A stretch of 64,000 bases of DNA, taken from the NCBI GenBank assembly GCA_024742485.1, contig JANSYK010000002.1:186001-250000 (forward strand), read 5' to 3'. Positions 18,300 through 27,627 of the stretch are shown in pieces (within the stretch, counting starts at the first letter, position 1; each line of letters begins with the position of its first letter). Under the pieces are notes generated by a model that did not search any database, was not told the DNA's origin, and saw nothing but the letters and a program-made list of their open reading frames with translations. The translations under genes and the position numbers were made by a program. This stretch comes from Alphaproteobacteria bacterium. GTDB lineage: Bacteria; Pseudomonadota; Alphaproteobacteria; Rhizobiales; Rhizobiaceae.

Positions 18300-19265
18300 A
18301 GCCCGCAGATCGTCGATCTTGTCATTGACCAGCCAACCGTAATAATTTTCCTGCGGGAGACTGGGTTTTTGGCCCTTGGCCTTGCGCTGGCGGTTTTTGC
18401 GGGCCAGCGTTCGTGCCCGCAGATCGGGGTTCCCGACATTGTAGAGCGTTGCCGTAATGCCGGGATTGTTTGAAATGTCAAATCCGGCAATCGAGCCATA
18501 GACATCGATCGAATGGCGCAGCGCAGCCGCGACATAGGCAAGCGTGATGTCCGGATTCATGATGGCCTTGTAAACATCTTCACCCTTGCGGTGCGAGAGT
18601 TTCCGATGGCCGGAGATGCGATTGACTGCATCGGTGTGCTTGAGCGCCGTCAGTGGGTTGAGCTGACCCAGGCCGAAGGTCTGCCCGGCATAGAAGGGCT
18701 GGAAGAAAACCGCACTGAAGCGATTGTTCGGATATTTCTTGCCGCCCACCCGTTTTCCACGAAAGGTCTTTTCCCAGACGAGTTCCCGGCAGGTCCACAA
18801 TGCGAACGAGCCGGCCAGTGTCTGGCATTCATCGAATTCGCTGCGCTGGATGAAGTCGTCGACATCTTCACCGCCATAGCTGAAATCAATGCCACCCGTG
18901 GCGTAGGCCAGCGCCTTCACGTAATAGGACTGAAGGCGATCATAGGCATCGACATTATAGGTGTGTTCGCCAACCAGCGCTCCGGCAATATGCAGCGGAT
19001 CAATGCCATAGGTTCCCGCGACTTTCGCAATTTTGGAGCGAAGTTTCCTGTCGCGCTTCAGCAGCGCATGGATTTTCTCGTATTTGCGGTCAAAGCTCGA
19101 TTTGGTCTGTTTCGTGCGCTTGACCGATGCGCCGGGGACCGGCGGCTGGCTTGTATTGCGATTGCCTTCCGGAACGGTGATGAGCTTCGCACTCACCGCA
19201 GGTGCGGCAAGCAAGACGAGGCACAGTGTGGCGCAAATCAAATGTGTCAGATGGCGGCGGACCAT
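18291..19265 (-). CDS. DUF1402 family exported protein, lytic-transglycosylase-like
   Basis: The 324-residue protein starts at ATG 19265 with a signal peptide (MVRRHLTHLICATLCLVLL to AVSA). After a basic linker comes a domain with GALVGEHTYNVDAYDRLQ and, later, FGLGQLNPLTAL, plus a terminal NPDITLAYVAAALRHSIDVY. The Glu followed by a G-x-G-Q motif recalls the Slt-type lytic transglycosylase fold, where the Glu is catalytic and GLxQ is conserved. The family is named DUF1402 and has no proven activity; periplasmic location is likely. It lies 138 bp downstream of hslU in the same direction. Confidence 0.82.
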   Translation of the reverse strand: MVRRHLTHLICATLCLVLLAAPAVSAKLITVPEGNRNTSQPPVPGASVKRTKQTKSSFDRKYEKIHALLKRDRKLRSKIAKVAGTYGIDPLHIAGALVGEHTYNVDAYDRLQSYYVKALAYATGGIDFSYGGEDVDDFIQRSEFDECQTLAGSFALWTCRELVWEKTFRGKRVGGKKYPNNRFSAVFFQPFYAGQTFGLGQLNPLTALKHTDAVNRISGHRKLSHRKGEDVYKAIMNPDITLAYVAAALRHSIDVYGSIAGFDISNNPGITATLYNVGNPDLRARTLARKNRQRKAKGQKPSLPQENYYGWLVNDKIDDLRALF

Positions 19266-19403
19266 CCTTCGCTCCCCCAAAAAGAACCGGTTTTCCCGGT
19301 ATTGATCGGGTGGACTCTAGTTTTTTTGCCTGAAATGTCGAGCATCTTGTGGGCCGCCCGGACGCACCGATGATCCCTTCTGGTGATCACCGATGCGCAA
19401 AAG

Positions 19404-20711
19404 TCACAGAATGTAACGGGACAGGTCCGCATCCTTGGCGAGATCGCCGACATGCTTGCGGACATATTCGGCATCCACCACGAACTCCGTGCCGGATTTA
19501 TCCGGAGCCTCGAAGGAAATATCGTCCAGCACGCGCTCCATGACGGTCTGCAGCCGTCTTGCACCGATGTTTTCGACGCTGCCATTGAGTTCGACGGCCA
19601 CATCGGCCAGCGCGTCGATGGCGTCTTCCGTATAGCTCAGGGTTACCTCCTCCGTGGCCATCAGAGCGATATATTGCTTGATCAGGCTGGCCTCGGTTTC
19701 GGTCAATATGCGTCGGAAGTCATCCTTCGTCAGTGCTCTCAACTCAACCCGGATCGGCAAGCGGCCCTGGAGCTCCGGCAGAAGATCAGAGGGCTTCGAG
19801 ACATGAAACGCGCCCGAGGCTATGAACAGAATGTGGTCGGTCTTCACCGGTCCATATTTCGTAGCGACGGTCGTGCCCTCCACCAGCGGCAACAGATCGC
19901 GCTGCACGCCTTCGCGGGAGACACCGGCACCCATGCCGCCGTCGCGGGCGGCGATCTTGTCGATCTCGTCCAGGAAAACGATCCCGTCATTTTGCACGAT
20001 GGTCATCGCTTCCTGCGTGATCTGGTCCTGATCAAGAAGTTTTTCGGACTCGTCATTGATCAGCTGTGCATAGGATTCCTTGACCGTCGTTCGGATTTTC
20101 TTCGAAGACTGACCCATCGCCTTGCCCAGCATGTCGGACAGGTTGAGAACCCCGATATTGGCCCCGGGCATGCCGGGTATTTCGAAATTGGGCATGCCGG
20201 ACCCGGTGTCGGAGATCTCGATTTCGATTTCCTTGTCATCCAGCAGACCGTCGCGCAATTTCTTGCGGAAGGATTCCCGCGTGGCCGGGGAAGCGGTGGA
20301 ACCGACCAGCGCATCGAGAACCCGTTCTTCCGCGTTCAGGTGTGCCTTGGCCTTCACGTCTTCCCGTTTGGTTTCCTTGACCAGGCCAATCCCGATCTCG
20401 ACCAGGTCGCGGATGATCTGCTCCACATCGCGGCCGACATATCCGACCTCCGTGAACTTGGTGGCTTCCACCTTGATGAAGGGTGCGCCTGCGAGTCGCG
20501 CAAGCCGCCGCGATATTTCGGTCTTGCCGACACCGGTCGGCCCGATCATCAGAATATTCTTGGGCATGACTTCATCACGAAGATCACCCTCGAGCTGCTG
20601 GCGTCGCCAGCGGTTGCGCAGGGCAATGGCCACGGCGCGCTTGGCGTCCTTCTGGCCGATGATGAAGCGGTCGAGTTCGGAAACGATCTCGCGCGGAGAA
20701 TAGCTGGTCAT
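19404..20711 (-). CDS. hslU: ATP-dependent protease ATPase subunit HslU (ClpY)
   Basis: HslU unfolds substrates and feeds them to the HslV peptidase. The 435-residue protein begins [20 protein letters not shown], with Walker A GPTGVGKT at 57-64, the pore motif [14 protein letters not shown], Walker [12 protein letters not shown] and the C-terminal DADLSRYIL tail that docks in HslV. ATG 20711 is chosen; a longer frame to 20798 has a non-family extension. Unusually, a membrane-protein gene separates it from hslV in the operon. Confidence 0.97.
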   Translation of the reverse strand: MTSYSPREIVSELDRFIIGQKDAKRAVAIALRNRWRRQQLEGDLRDEVMPKNILMIGPTGVGKTEISRRLARLAGAPFIKVEATKFTEVGYVGRDVEQIIRDLVEIGIGLVKETKREDVKAKAHLNAEERVLDALVGSTASPATRESFRKKLRDGLLDDKEIEIEISDTGSGMPNFEIPGMPGANIGVLNLSDMLGKAMGQSSKKIRTTVKESYAQLINDESEKLLDQDQITQEAMTIVQNDGIVFLDEIDKIAARDGGMGAGVSREGVQRDLLPLVEGTTVATKYGPVKTDHILFIASGAFHVSKPSDLLPELQGRLPIRVELRALTKDDFRRILTETEASLIKQYIALMATEEVTLSYTEDAIDALADVAVELNGSVENIGARRLQTVMERVLDDISFEAPDKSGTEFVVDAEYVRKHVGDLAKDADLSRYIL

Positions 20712-20716
20712 GGAAT

Positions 20717-21799
20717 TCAAACCTGTTTCGAAAAGAGGGCGTGGTCCAACCGGTCGAGCGGTGGAACCTGTATGAGGGCGCGGCGGATCGCATGCCATCC
20801 GACACCAAGGCCGATCACGAAAATCGAAATCAGCAGGATCGACAGAAGCTCCGCATTGTTTGCCGTGCGTTCCGATTGCGACATCAGATACCAGAGCGCG
20901 CCGCCGAGATAGGTCAATGCCGCAACCAGGATCGCCCGCCGGTTGATGACCAGGGCAACAAGGGCAAGGGCGGCGAAGAGACCGACCACCAGCAGCGCAG
21001 AGCCGGCGGTTGCACCGCCATCAAGCCCGCCAAAACTCAATCCCGTGATCAGATACATCATCGCGTGGACGATGAGTGGCGCGGCCAGAAGGTGAAGCCA
21101 GAACCCGTAATCAGCTCTCAGCGATTTGCGGTCGGGGTCGATTCGGTCGAACCACATGGCAAGCCCGAACAGAACCAGGCCACTGGCCAGCGCATAGGAA
21201 GCCGGCAATTGCTGAAAATAGATGGGCTCCTGCAGGGACGACAGGCCGACAAAGACATTTGTGACGATCAAAAAGCCGAGCCAGACCACGGCACCCGACA
21301 CCAGAAGCACCGAAAATGGCAGCCGGAACCGGACAAGATAAAGTGATGCCCAGATACAACCGCCAATGGCTGCGCCGTAGAGCGACACGGCATTTTGCAT
21401 TTGCGGATCAAGGGCGCTGGTCAGGCCCTCGACGAACATGGTACTGGCCCACACGGCAAAACCGACAAAGGCAATGGCAGCAAGCATGCTGGGAATCGCG
21501 CGACGAAGGCGTGCTGTCAGCACCTCCGACACCAGCCACATTCCAAGAGCGCAGACCGCCAGACTCAAGGTACTGTAGTCAAACAGATTGGCCGCCATCA
21601 TCGCTGCGGCGATGAACAGCGCGACACCGATCGCCAGGAAGATGTCATTGAAACCGGATATGAAGCGAAACTGCTCCTCTTCTGTGTTGCTTCTCGCAAT
21701 ATCGTCGCCGGTCGCGAGCGCCATCAACGCCGAACGTTGGTCGGCATCGATGATGGCGCGTGAGACAGCCGTGTCGAGATGCTGTTCGGTCAGGTTCAC
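20717..21799 (-). CDS. Polytopic membrane protein of unknown function between hslV and hslU
   Basis: The 360-residue protein has a soluble N-terminus of about 48 residues ([19 protein letters not shown]) and then about ten hydrophobic segments, for example [36 protein letters not shown] and [18 protein letters not shown]. The overall layout resembles DUF2157-type membrane proteins, but I am not certain of the family. Its start overlaps the hslV stop by four bases and its stop is 5 bp from the hslU ATG, so it is cotranscribed and coupled with the HslVU protease. It could share heat-stress regulation, anchor the protease, or simply be a passenger. Confidence 0.8.
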   Translation of the reverse strand: MNLTEQHLDTAVSRAIIDADQRSALMALATGDDIARSNTEEEQFRFISGFNDIFLAIGVALFIAAAMMAANLFDYSTLSLAVCALGMWLVSEVLTARLRRAIPSMLAAIAFVGFAVWASTMFVEGLTSALDPQMQNAVSLYGAAIGGCIWASLYLVRFRLPFSVLLVSGAVVWLGFLIVTNVFVGLSSLQEPIYFQQLPASYALASGLVLFGLAMWFDRIDPDRKSLRADYGFWLHLLAAPLIVHAMMYLITGLSFGGLDGGATAGSALLVVGLFAALALVALVINRRAILVAALTYLGGALWYLMSQSERTANNAELLSILLISIFVIGLGVGWHAIRRALIQVPPLDRLDHALFSKQV

Positions 21800-22374
21800 T
21801 TGGCGGAACTTTCCATCGTTTCAATGACAATATTGCCATTGGTGTAAACGCAGATATCACCGGCGATTTCCATCGCGCGCCGGGCAATTTCTTCAGCGTT
21901 CCGGTCGGTATCCATCAGCGCCCGCGCTGCTGCATAGGCGTAGTTGCCGCCCGACCCGATCGCCATGGTACCATGTTCAGGTTCCAGAACATCACCGGTT
22001 CCGGTCAGCGCCAGTGTAATGTCGCTGTCGGCGACCAGCATCATGGCCTCTAATCGCCGCAAGTAACGATCGGTACGCCAGTCTTTTGCAAGCTCGACGC
22101 TCGCCCGCATCAATTGCCCCGGATATTGTTCCAGTTTGGTTTCAAGGCGTTCCAGCAAGGTAAAGGCATCAGCCGTTGCACCGGCGAAACCGGCAATGAC
22201 ATCGCTGCCGCCGGTCTTTGACGATCCGAGGCGCCGCACCTTGCGCGCATTGCCCTTCATCACCGTTTGCCCCAGGCTGACCTGGCCATCTCCGGCCATC
22301 ACCACCTGGTCGCCCTTGCGGACCGTGATAATGGTTGTGGCATGCATCACGCCATAGGGGTCGTGTTCACTCAT
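21796..22374 (-). CDS. hslV: ATP-dependent protease peptidase subunit HslV (ClpQ)
   Basis: HslV is the proteasome-like N-terminal nucleophile peptidase of the HslVU complex. The 192-residue reading starts at ATG 22374 (SD AAAGGA eight bases upstream); two other ATGs lie just before it. The propeptide [12 protein letters not shown] would be removed before Thr13 in TTIITVRKG, giving the active-site threonine. Family motifs [20 protein letters not shown] and [15 protein letters not shown] are present. It heads the hslV-membrane protein-hslU operon and is divergent from hisB. Confidence 0.96.
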   Translation of the reverse strand: MSEHDPYGVMHATTIITVRKGDQVVMAGDGQVSLGQTVMKGNARKVRRLGSSKTGGSDVIAGFAGATADAFTLLERLETKLEQYPGQLMRASVELAKDWRTDRYLRRLEAMMLVADSDITLALTGTGDVLEPEHGTMAIGSGGNYAYAAARALMDTDRNAEEIARRAMEIAGDICVYTNGNIVIETMESSAK

Positions 22375-22453
22375 TCTCATCATCCTTTGGCTCTGGATTT
22401 CGGTCCCGACTGGAAAGGCCGTAAACCGCCAATGCGAGGGGATTCGGATTCCC

Positions 22454-22481
22454 TATGTAAGACGGTCCGGCCGGTTTGCAA
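22454..22481 (-). promoter_or_regulatory. Possible hslV promoter (TTGCAA / TACATA)
   Basis: Upstream of hslV the minus strand reads TTGCAA (22481-22476), a 16-base spacer, then TACATA (22459-22454). Spacing suits an alphaproteobacterial promoter, and RpoH control would be expected for hslVU, but neither box is a strong match. The rest of the hslV-hisB gap shows nothing else I can name. Confidence 0.3.
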
Positions 22482-22578
22482 ATCGTTTGGTCAAAATTGT
22501 CGCCCTTGGGGCGCTGTTCTGGATATTTTGTCACGGCCCTGATATGCCACGGCCGAGAACAATCCATGGAGTGTCCGA

Positions 22579-23178
22579 ATGGCTCAGGATCGCACCGGCG
22601 AGGTGTCGCGCAGTACCCGGGAAACCGAGATTTCGGTCAAGGTACGCATTGACGGAAACGGGTCGTCCAATATTGCCACCGGCATCGGCTTTTTTGATCA
22701 CATGCTGGACCAATTGTCCCGCCATTCGCTGATCGACATGGACATCACTGCCAAGGGAGACCTGGATGTTGACGATCACCATACGGTGGAAGATACCGGC
22801 ATAGCCATCGGCCTGGCACTATCGCAGGCCCTGGGCGACCGTCGTGGCATTACCCGCTATGCCTCGCTCGATCTTGCCATGGACGAAACCCTGACCCGGG
22901 CGGCCATCGACATATCCGGCCGGCCATTTCTGGTATGGAATGTTGATTTTCCGCACGCCAAGATCGGCACATTCGACAGTGAATTGTGCCGCGAATTCTT
23001 CCAGGCGCTTGCCCAGAATGCCGGCATGACCTTGCATGTCACCAATCACTATGGGGCAAACGGCCACCACATCGCCGAAACCTGCTTCAAATCTGTTGCG
23101 CGAGCGTTGCGTGTGGCGACCGAAATCGATCCGCGCCAGTCCGAGAGCATTCCGTCGACCAAGGGAACGTTGGGCTGA
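22579..23178 (+). CDS. hisB: Imidazoleglycerol-phosphate dehydratase
   Basis: HisB dehydrates imidazoleglycerol phosphate to imidazole acetol phosphate in histidine synthesis. The 199-residue monofunctional protein has the manganese-binding histidine clusters [13 protein letters not shown] and [13 protein letters not shown], then [16 protein letters not shown] and the terminal [12 protein letters not shown]. It opens the rightward cluster hisB-DUF2628-hisH-hisA-hisF-hisE and is divergent from hslV across 204 bp. The other histidine genes are not in the window. Confidence 0.97.
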   Translation: MAQDRTGEVSRSTRETEISVKVRIDGNGSSNIATGIGFFDHMLDQLSRHSLIDMDITAKGDLDVDDHHTVEDTGIAIGLALSQALGDRRGITRYASLDLAMDETLTRAAIDISGRPFLVWNVDFPHAKIGTFDSELCREFFQALAQNAGMTLHVTNHYGANGHHIAETCFKSVARALRVATEIDPRQSESIPSTKGTLG

Positions 23179-23181
23179 ACA

Positions 23182-23682
23182 ATGGCCAGTTTTGTGGTTC
23201 TCGCGCCGCCGGATGGTGACGAAACGAATGAAAGGGCTGTTTTCATCCGCGATGGATTTGCGGTATGGGCTCTTTGTTTTCATCTATTCTGGCTGCTCTG
23301 GCACCGTCTCTGGTTCGCGGCGGCGTTGCTTTTTCTGGTCTTTATCGGACTGGGAGCGGCCGTCGACGCCTTTCCGCAATGGGCGCTTTTTTCGGCCGTC
23401 GCCTGGCTGTTTTTGGTCTGGTTCCTGGCGCTTGAAGGCAATGGATTGCGCATTGCAAGGAAAGAGCGGCAGAACTGGCAGATCCAGGCCGTGATCGAGG
23501 CACAAAACATGGCGACGGCTGAAGAGATTTACTATGCCGGGATCACGCAGGCCCAGCCTGCGGCAGTGCGCAGGGACGGTGATGGAGACGGCGAAAAGAA
23601 AACGACGCTGAAACCGCTCCCTGGCAGAACCGAGGAAATGGGTTCGTCACTGGGATTGTTGGGCTTTCAGGAAAGACACTGA
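23182..23682 (+). CDS. DUF2628 domain membrane protein
   Basis: The 166-residue protein has two to three hydrophobic segments between about residues 25 and 90 ([54 protein letters not shown]) and a charged C-terminal tail. DUF2628 members of this type regularly lie between hisB and hisH in Rhizobiales; their function is unknown. It starts 3 bp after hisB and ends 5 bp before hisH, so it is expressed with the histidine operon. The residues EEIYYAGI and the terminal [10 protein letters not shown] look conserved. Confidence 0.82.
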   Translation: MASFVVLAPPDGDETNERAVFIRDGFAVWALCFHLFWLLWHRLWFAAALLFLVFIGLGAAVDAFPQWALFSAVAWLFLVWFLALEGNGLRIARKERQNWQIQAVIEAQNMATAEEIYYAGITQAQPAAVRRDGDGDGEKKTTLKPLPGRTEEMGSSLGLLGFQERH

Positions 23683-23687
23683 TCAGA

Positions 23688-24338
23688 ATGCGAATCGCGA
23701 TCATAGACTATGGCTCCGGCAATTTGCGCTCGGCCGCAAAAGCGTTCGAGCGGGCCGCGCGAGAAACCGGTGTGGCGGCTCAGATCGATGTGACCGCCTT
23801 GCCCGAACTGGTGGCCGGTGCCGACCGCGTTGTGCTCCCGGGGGTTGGAGCCTTTGCCGATTGCCGCAGTGGACTGGCCGGCATCGACGGCATGGACGAA
23901 GCCCTTAGACACGCAGTTGTTCAAAAGGCCCGCCCGTTTCTGGGCATTTGCGTCGGCATGCAGCTCATGGCAACACGGGGGCTGGAGAAAACCACAACCG
24001 ACGGATTTGACTGGATATCCGGAAATGTGAAGCCGATCAGCCCTGCCGACCCGGCTCTGAAAATTCCGCAGATCGGCTGGAACACCTTGATGCTGGTTCG
24101 CGACCATCCGCTGTTTGACGGCATCAAGACCGGACCGGACGGGCTGCATGCCTATTTTGTCCATTCCTATCATCTCGATGCAACCGACCATGATGATGTT
24201 CTTGCGGAGACGGATTATGGTGGCCCGGTGACCGCAGCGGTGGTCCATGACAACCGTGCCGGTACACAGTTTCATCCGGAAAAGAGCCAGGCGCTCGGCC
24301 TGTCGCTGATCGCCAATTTCTTGAGGTGGACGCCATGA
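23688..24338 (+). CDS. hisH: Imidazole glycerol phosphate synthase, glutaminase subunit HisH
   Basis: HisH releases ammonia from glutamine and channels it to HisF. The 216-residue class I amidotransferase has the nucleophile Cys in [10 protein letters not shown] and the His-Glu pair in TQFHPEKSQ, and starts [16 protein letters not shown]. It overlaps hisA by four bases and is one gene away from its partner hisF. Confidence 0.97.
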   Translation: MRIAIIDYGSGNLRSAAKAFERAARETGVAAQIDVTALPELVAGADRVVLPGVGAFADCRSGLAGIDGMDEALRHAVVQKARPFLGICVGMQLMATRGLEKTTTDGFDWISGNVKPISPADPALKIPQIGWNTLMLVRDHPLFDGIKTGPDGLHAYFVHSYHLDATDHDDVLAETDYGGPVTAAVVHDNRAGTQFHPEKSQALGLSLIANFLRWTP

Positions 24339-25078
24339 GACTTTATCCGGCAATCGACCTGAAGGATGGTCAGTGCGTTCGTCTCAAGCTTGGCGACATG
24401 GATGAAGCCACCGTCTATAACACCGATCCTGCCGCGCAGGCGCAGAGCTTTGAGCGCCAGGGATTTTCCTGGCTTCACGTGGTCGACCTGAACGGGGCCT
24501 TCGCTGGGCAAAGCGTTAATGGCGCCGCCGTCGAGTCCATTCTTGAAGCAACCTCAAATCCCGTTCAGCTGGGTGGGGGCATTCGGACACTGGACCACAT
24601 CGAGGCATGGCTGGACAAGGGTTTGGCGCGGGTCATTCTGGGGACCGTGGCGGTCCGCGATCCGGATCTGGTGCGGCAGGCCTGCCGTCGTTTTCCCGGC
24701 AGGATCGCTGTGGGAATCGACGCCAAAGGCGGCAAGGTTGCCGTGGAAGGCTGGGCGGAGGCGTCGGATCTCGGTGTGCTGGAACTGGCCCGGAAATTCG
24801 AGGGTGCCGGCGTGGCCGCCATCATTTACACCGATATCGATCGCGACGGCGTGCTGTCCGGCATCAACTGGGAATCCACTCTGGCCCTAGCCGATGCCGT
24901 TGCTATCCCGGTCATTGCCTCCGGAGGACTGGCGTCGATGACCGATATCGTGCGCATGACCATGCCGGACGCAGCCCGGCTGGAAGGCGCGATATCTGGA
25001 CGCGCCCTTTACGATGGGCGGATCGATCCGGATGAAGCCCTGGCGCTGCTGCGTGATGCTGGAGGATCGTCCCAATGA
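24335..25078 (+). CDS. hisA: Phosphoribosylformimino-AICAR-phosphate isomerase HisA
   Basis: HisA isomerises ProFAR to PRFAR as a TIM barrel with two phosphate sites. The 247-residue protein starts [18 protein letters not shown], with the catalytic Asp in AIDLKDG, the second acid in [10 protein letters not shown], and [13 protein letters not shown] and [11 protein letters not shown] as phosphate loops. ATG 24335 overlaps the hisH stop; an ATG three codons upstream is less consistent with the family. Confidence 0.97.
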   Translation: MRLYPAIDLKDGQCVRLKLGDMDEATVYNTDPAAQAQSFERQGFSWLHVVDLNGAFAGQSVNGAAVESILEATSNPVQLGGGIRTLDHIEAWLDKGLARVILGTVAVRDPDLVRQACRRFPGRIAVGIDAKGGKVAVEGWAEASDLGVLELARKFEGAGVAAIIYTDIDRDGVLSGINWESTLALADAVAIPVIASGGLASMTDIVRMTMPDAARLEGAISGRALYDGRIDPDEALALLRDAGGSSQ

Positions 25079-25851
25079 GCCTGAAAGCGCGCGTCATCCC
25101 CTGTCTCGATGTCAAGGACGGCCGGGTGGTCAAAGGTGTCAACTTTGTCGATCTTATTGATGCAGGTGACCCTGTTGAGGCGGCCAGAAAATATGATGAA
25201 GCCGGCGCCGACGAGCTGTGTTTTCTGGACATCACCGCCTCCTCTGACAACAGAGACACGATTTATGATGTCGTGGCGCGCACCGCCGAGCAATGTTTCA
25301 TGCCGCTGACGGTCGGCGGCGGCGTCCGCACGGTGGACGATATTCGCCAATTGCTGCTGGCTGGAGCCGACAAGGTGTCGATCAACACCGCTGCCGTGAG
25401 AAACCCGGAATTCGTCCGCGAGGCGGCGACCAAATTCGGCAATCAGTGCATTGTCGTGGCCATCGATGCCAAACGGGTGTCCCTGGATGGCGAGCCCGAT
25501 CGCTGGGAAATCTTTACCCATGGCGGCCGCGAGGCGACCGGAATCGATGCGGTCGAGTTTGCACGAACGGTCGTCGCCATGGGTGCCGGGGAGATCCTGC
25601 TGACATCGATGGACCGGGATGGCACCAAACAGGGATTCGATCTGCCGTTGACGCGGGCGATCGCTGATGCGGTAACGGTACCGGTGATTGCGTCTGGCGG
25701 GGTCGGAACGCTCGATCACCTTGTCGACGGGGTCCGGGACGGCCATGCAACCGCGGTTCTGGCGGCCTCGATTTTTCATTTCGGGACCTATACGATCAGG
25801 CAGGCAAAGCAGCACATGGCCGATGCCGGAATAGCCATGCGGCTGGACTAG
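25075..25851 (+). CDS. hisF: Imidazole glycerol phosphate synthase, cyclase subunit HisF
   Basis: HisF uses ammonia from HisH to convert PRFAR into imidazoleglycerol phosphate and AICAR. The 258-residue TIM barrel starts with [20 protein letters not shown], has [14 protein letters not shown], the second catalytic Asp in [10 protein letters not shown], and [13 protein letters not shown]. It shares ATGA with the end of hisA. Confidence 0.98.
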   Translation: MSLKARVIPCLDVKDGRVVKGVNFVDLIDAGDPVEAARKYDEAGADELCFLDITASSDNRDTIYDVVARTAEQCFMPLTVGGGVRTVDDIRQLLLAGADKVSINTAAVRNPEFVREAATKFGNQCIVVAIDAKRVSLDGEPDRWEIFTHGGREATGIDAVEFARTVVAMGAGEILLTSMDRDGTKQGFDLPLTRAIADAVTVPVIASGGVGTLDHLVDGVRDGHATAVLAASIFHFGTYTIRQAKQHMADAGIAMRLD

Positions 25852-25936
25852 GGCTCACGGAGAGTCGGGCCAACCCTATCGATCCAACCTTCGTTCCAGG
25901 CGGATCGCAAAACCGGAAATCGATGCGGAGTGACAG

Positions 25937-26260
25937 ATGTCTGAGTTTTCCCTGGCCGATTTGGAAAATATTGTTGCCCGCAGGGCCGATGCTGCACCGG
26001 AAGACTCCTGGACGGCAAAGCTGGTGTCAGCCGGACAGCCCATGGCAGCTCAAAAGCTCGGGGAAGAGGCGGTGGAGGCGGCGATTGCCGCTGTTACCGG
26101 CAACGACGAAAGTCTGAAAGCCGAGGCAGCGGATTTGCTCTATCATCTTCTGGTGGTACTGAAAATCGCCGAAATCCCGCTTGAGGATGTCATGGCGGAG
26201 TTGCAACGGCGCACAGCGCAATCCGGATTGCAGGAAAAGGCGGGTCGCGTGACATCATGA
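25937..26260 (+). CDS. hisE: Phosphoribosyl-ATP pyrophosphatase HisE
   Basis: HisE hydrolyses phosphoribosyl-ATP to phosphoribosyl-AMP. The 107-residue all-alpha MazG-like protein has [13 protein letters not shown] and [13 protein letters not shown], the metal-binding acidic helices of the family. It follows hisF after 85 bp and overlaps coaA by four bases, a neighbour pairing usual in Rhizobiales. Confidence 0.95.
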   Translation: MSEFSLADLENIVARRADAAPEDSWTAKLVSAGQPMAAQKLGEEAVEAAIAAVTGNDESLKAEAADLLYHLLVVLKIAEIPLEDVMAELQRRTAQSGLQEKAGRVTS

Positions 26261-27249
26261 GCAAAGCTGCAACGACACCGCCGGCAGAAGAACTCAATCA
26301 TTTCGAGCCTTCGGACTATTCGCCCTACCGGTTCTTTACGGCCGAACGATGGGCCGAATTTCGTGCCGATACACCTTTGACGCTGACCGAGGACGAGGTG
26401 TCGCGCCTGCGATCGCTGAACGATCCGGTCGATCTCGACGAGGTCCGCCGAATCTATCTTTCGCTATCGCGACTGCTTTATGCCCATGTCGAGGCTTCAC
26501 GGTTGTTGTTCGATCAGCGTCAGCAATTCCTGTCGCTGCCGGAAGCGACGAAAACGCCGTTCATTATCGGAATTGCGGGCTCCGTTGCAGTTGGTAAATC
26601 CACCACCGCCAGGGTTCTCAAGGAATTGCTGACGCGCTGGTCCGGAAAACCGAAGGTCGATCTGGTGACGACCGACGGATTCCTGCACCCCAATGCCTAT
26701 CTGCGAAGCCAGAACCTGATGGACAAGAAGGGCTTTCCCGAAAGCTACGATGTCGGTGCTGTGCTCAAATTTCTTTCCGACATCAAGGCCGGGCGGCCCA
26801 ACGTCAAGGCGCCCTGCTACTCACATCTGACCTATGATGTCATTCCGGATGAATATGTCGAAATAGACCGGCCCGACATTCTGATTTTCGAGGGCATCAA
26901 TGTCCTGCAGGTTCGGGACCTGCCCGAAGACGGCAAGATCATCCCGTTTGTTTCGGATTTTTTCGATTTCTCCATTTACATCGATGCCGCCGAGGAATTG
27001 ATCCATCAATGGTATGTCGCCCGCTTCATGCGGCTGCGCGAAACGGCCTTCAAGAACACCGAATCATTCTTCCATCGCTACTCGACAATTTCTGATGACG
27101 CTGCCATGGCCATTGCCCAGGGCCTCTGGAAAAACATCAATCTGATCAATCTGCACGACAACATCCTGCCGACCCGTCCGCGCGCCAATCTGATCCTGCG
27201 CAAGGGTCCGGACCACCTGATCGAACAGGTTGCATTGCGAAAACTGTAG
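26257..27249 (+). CDS. coaA: Type I pantothenate kinase
   Basis: CoaA phosphorylates pantothenate, the committing step of CoA synthesis. The 330-residue protein starts near [20 protein letters not shown], has the P-loop GSVAVGKS at 108-115, [12 protein letters not shown] and FEGINVLQ, and the C-terminal [12 protein letters not shown]. Its start overlaps the hisE stop (ATGA), so CoA and histidine synthesis are cotranscribed here. Nothing that looks like a terminator follows it. Confidence 0.97.
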   Translation: MSKAATTPPAEELNHFEPSDYSPYRFFTAERWAEFRADTPLTLTEDEVSRLRSLNDPVDLDEVRRIYLSLSRLLYAHVEASRLLFDQRQQFLSLPEATKTPFIIGIAGSVAVGKSTTARVLKELLTRWSGKPKVDLVTTDGFLHPNAYLRSQNLMDKKGFPESYDVGAVLKFLSDIKAGRPNVKAPCYSHLTYDVIPDEYVEIDRPDILIFEGINVLQVRDLPEDGKIIPFVSDFFDFSIYIDAAEELIHQWYVARFMRLRETAFKNTESFFHRYSTISDDAAMAIAQGLWKNINLINLHDNILPTRPRANLILRKGPDHLIEQVALRKL

Positions 27250-27623
27250 AACCCGCAAATGGCGTCCGGTGCTGACAGGTCGATTGGTACGAGTTCTCCA
27301 CTACAGATTGAAAGACGCCCCTGGTTTATCGTGTTATCTGTGACGTGTGAGATCTTGGTCTTAACGCGGCATTTACACTGTTCCCCTAGCGTTTCACACG
27401 CATTTGACACAACCGTGAGCGGATAAATGATTTCAGGAAACGGACTGTCGCGACATGCCGCCGGAACACCGGTCCGTTCCCCTGTGTTGCCGACCTTAAA
27501 CGAGGTAAGCGTTCAGCCATTGCTGGAACACCGCTGCAATTTGTGGGCCGGTCACGACGATTCGATCAATCATGTTGGTATCAATCGGCAACCGGGATGT
27601 GAGATCGTGGTGAATTGTTCAAG
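27250..27623. other. 374-bp stretch without a confident gene, upstream of the GT-C gene
   Basis: The stretch follows coaA. At 27361-27375 it reads TTAA, seven bases, TTTA, one mismatch from a CtrA site (TTAA-N7-TTAA). At 27404-27409 there is a TTGACA hexamer, but the best -10 candidate (AATGAT, 27426-27431) is poor. A 66-codon frame at 27427-27627 is described separately. No tRNA, terminator or repeat was recognised. Confidence 0.5.
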
Positions 27624-27627
27624 ATGA
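27427..27627 (+). CDS. Possible 66-codon small gene or leader before the GT-C gene
   Basis: An ATG at 27427 just after GAGCGG opens 66 codons ending in a TGA that overlaps the ATG of the next gene (ATGA at 27624-27627). Such an overlap is the usual sign of coupled translation. The sequence (MISGNGLSRHAAGTPVRSP and so on) has no signal peptide, membrane span or recognisable motif, and random frames of this size are common at this GC content. Treat as a candidate only. Confidence 0.25.
   Translation: MISGNGLSRHAAGTPVRSPVLPTLNEVSVQPLLEHRCNLWAGHDDSINHVGINRQPGCEIVVNCSR

Noticed and set aside
19383-20912. A 509-codon plus-strand frame over hslU
   Set aside because: It is antisense to a complete HslU with all AAA+ motifs; long antisense frames are expected at this GC content.
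27412-27425. GTGAGCGGATAA, identical to part of the E. coli lac operator
   Set aside because: There is no second half-site and no LacI-type gene nearby; the match is most likely chance.
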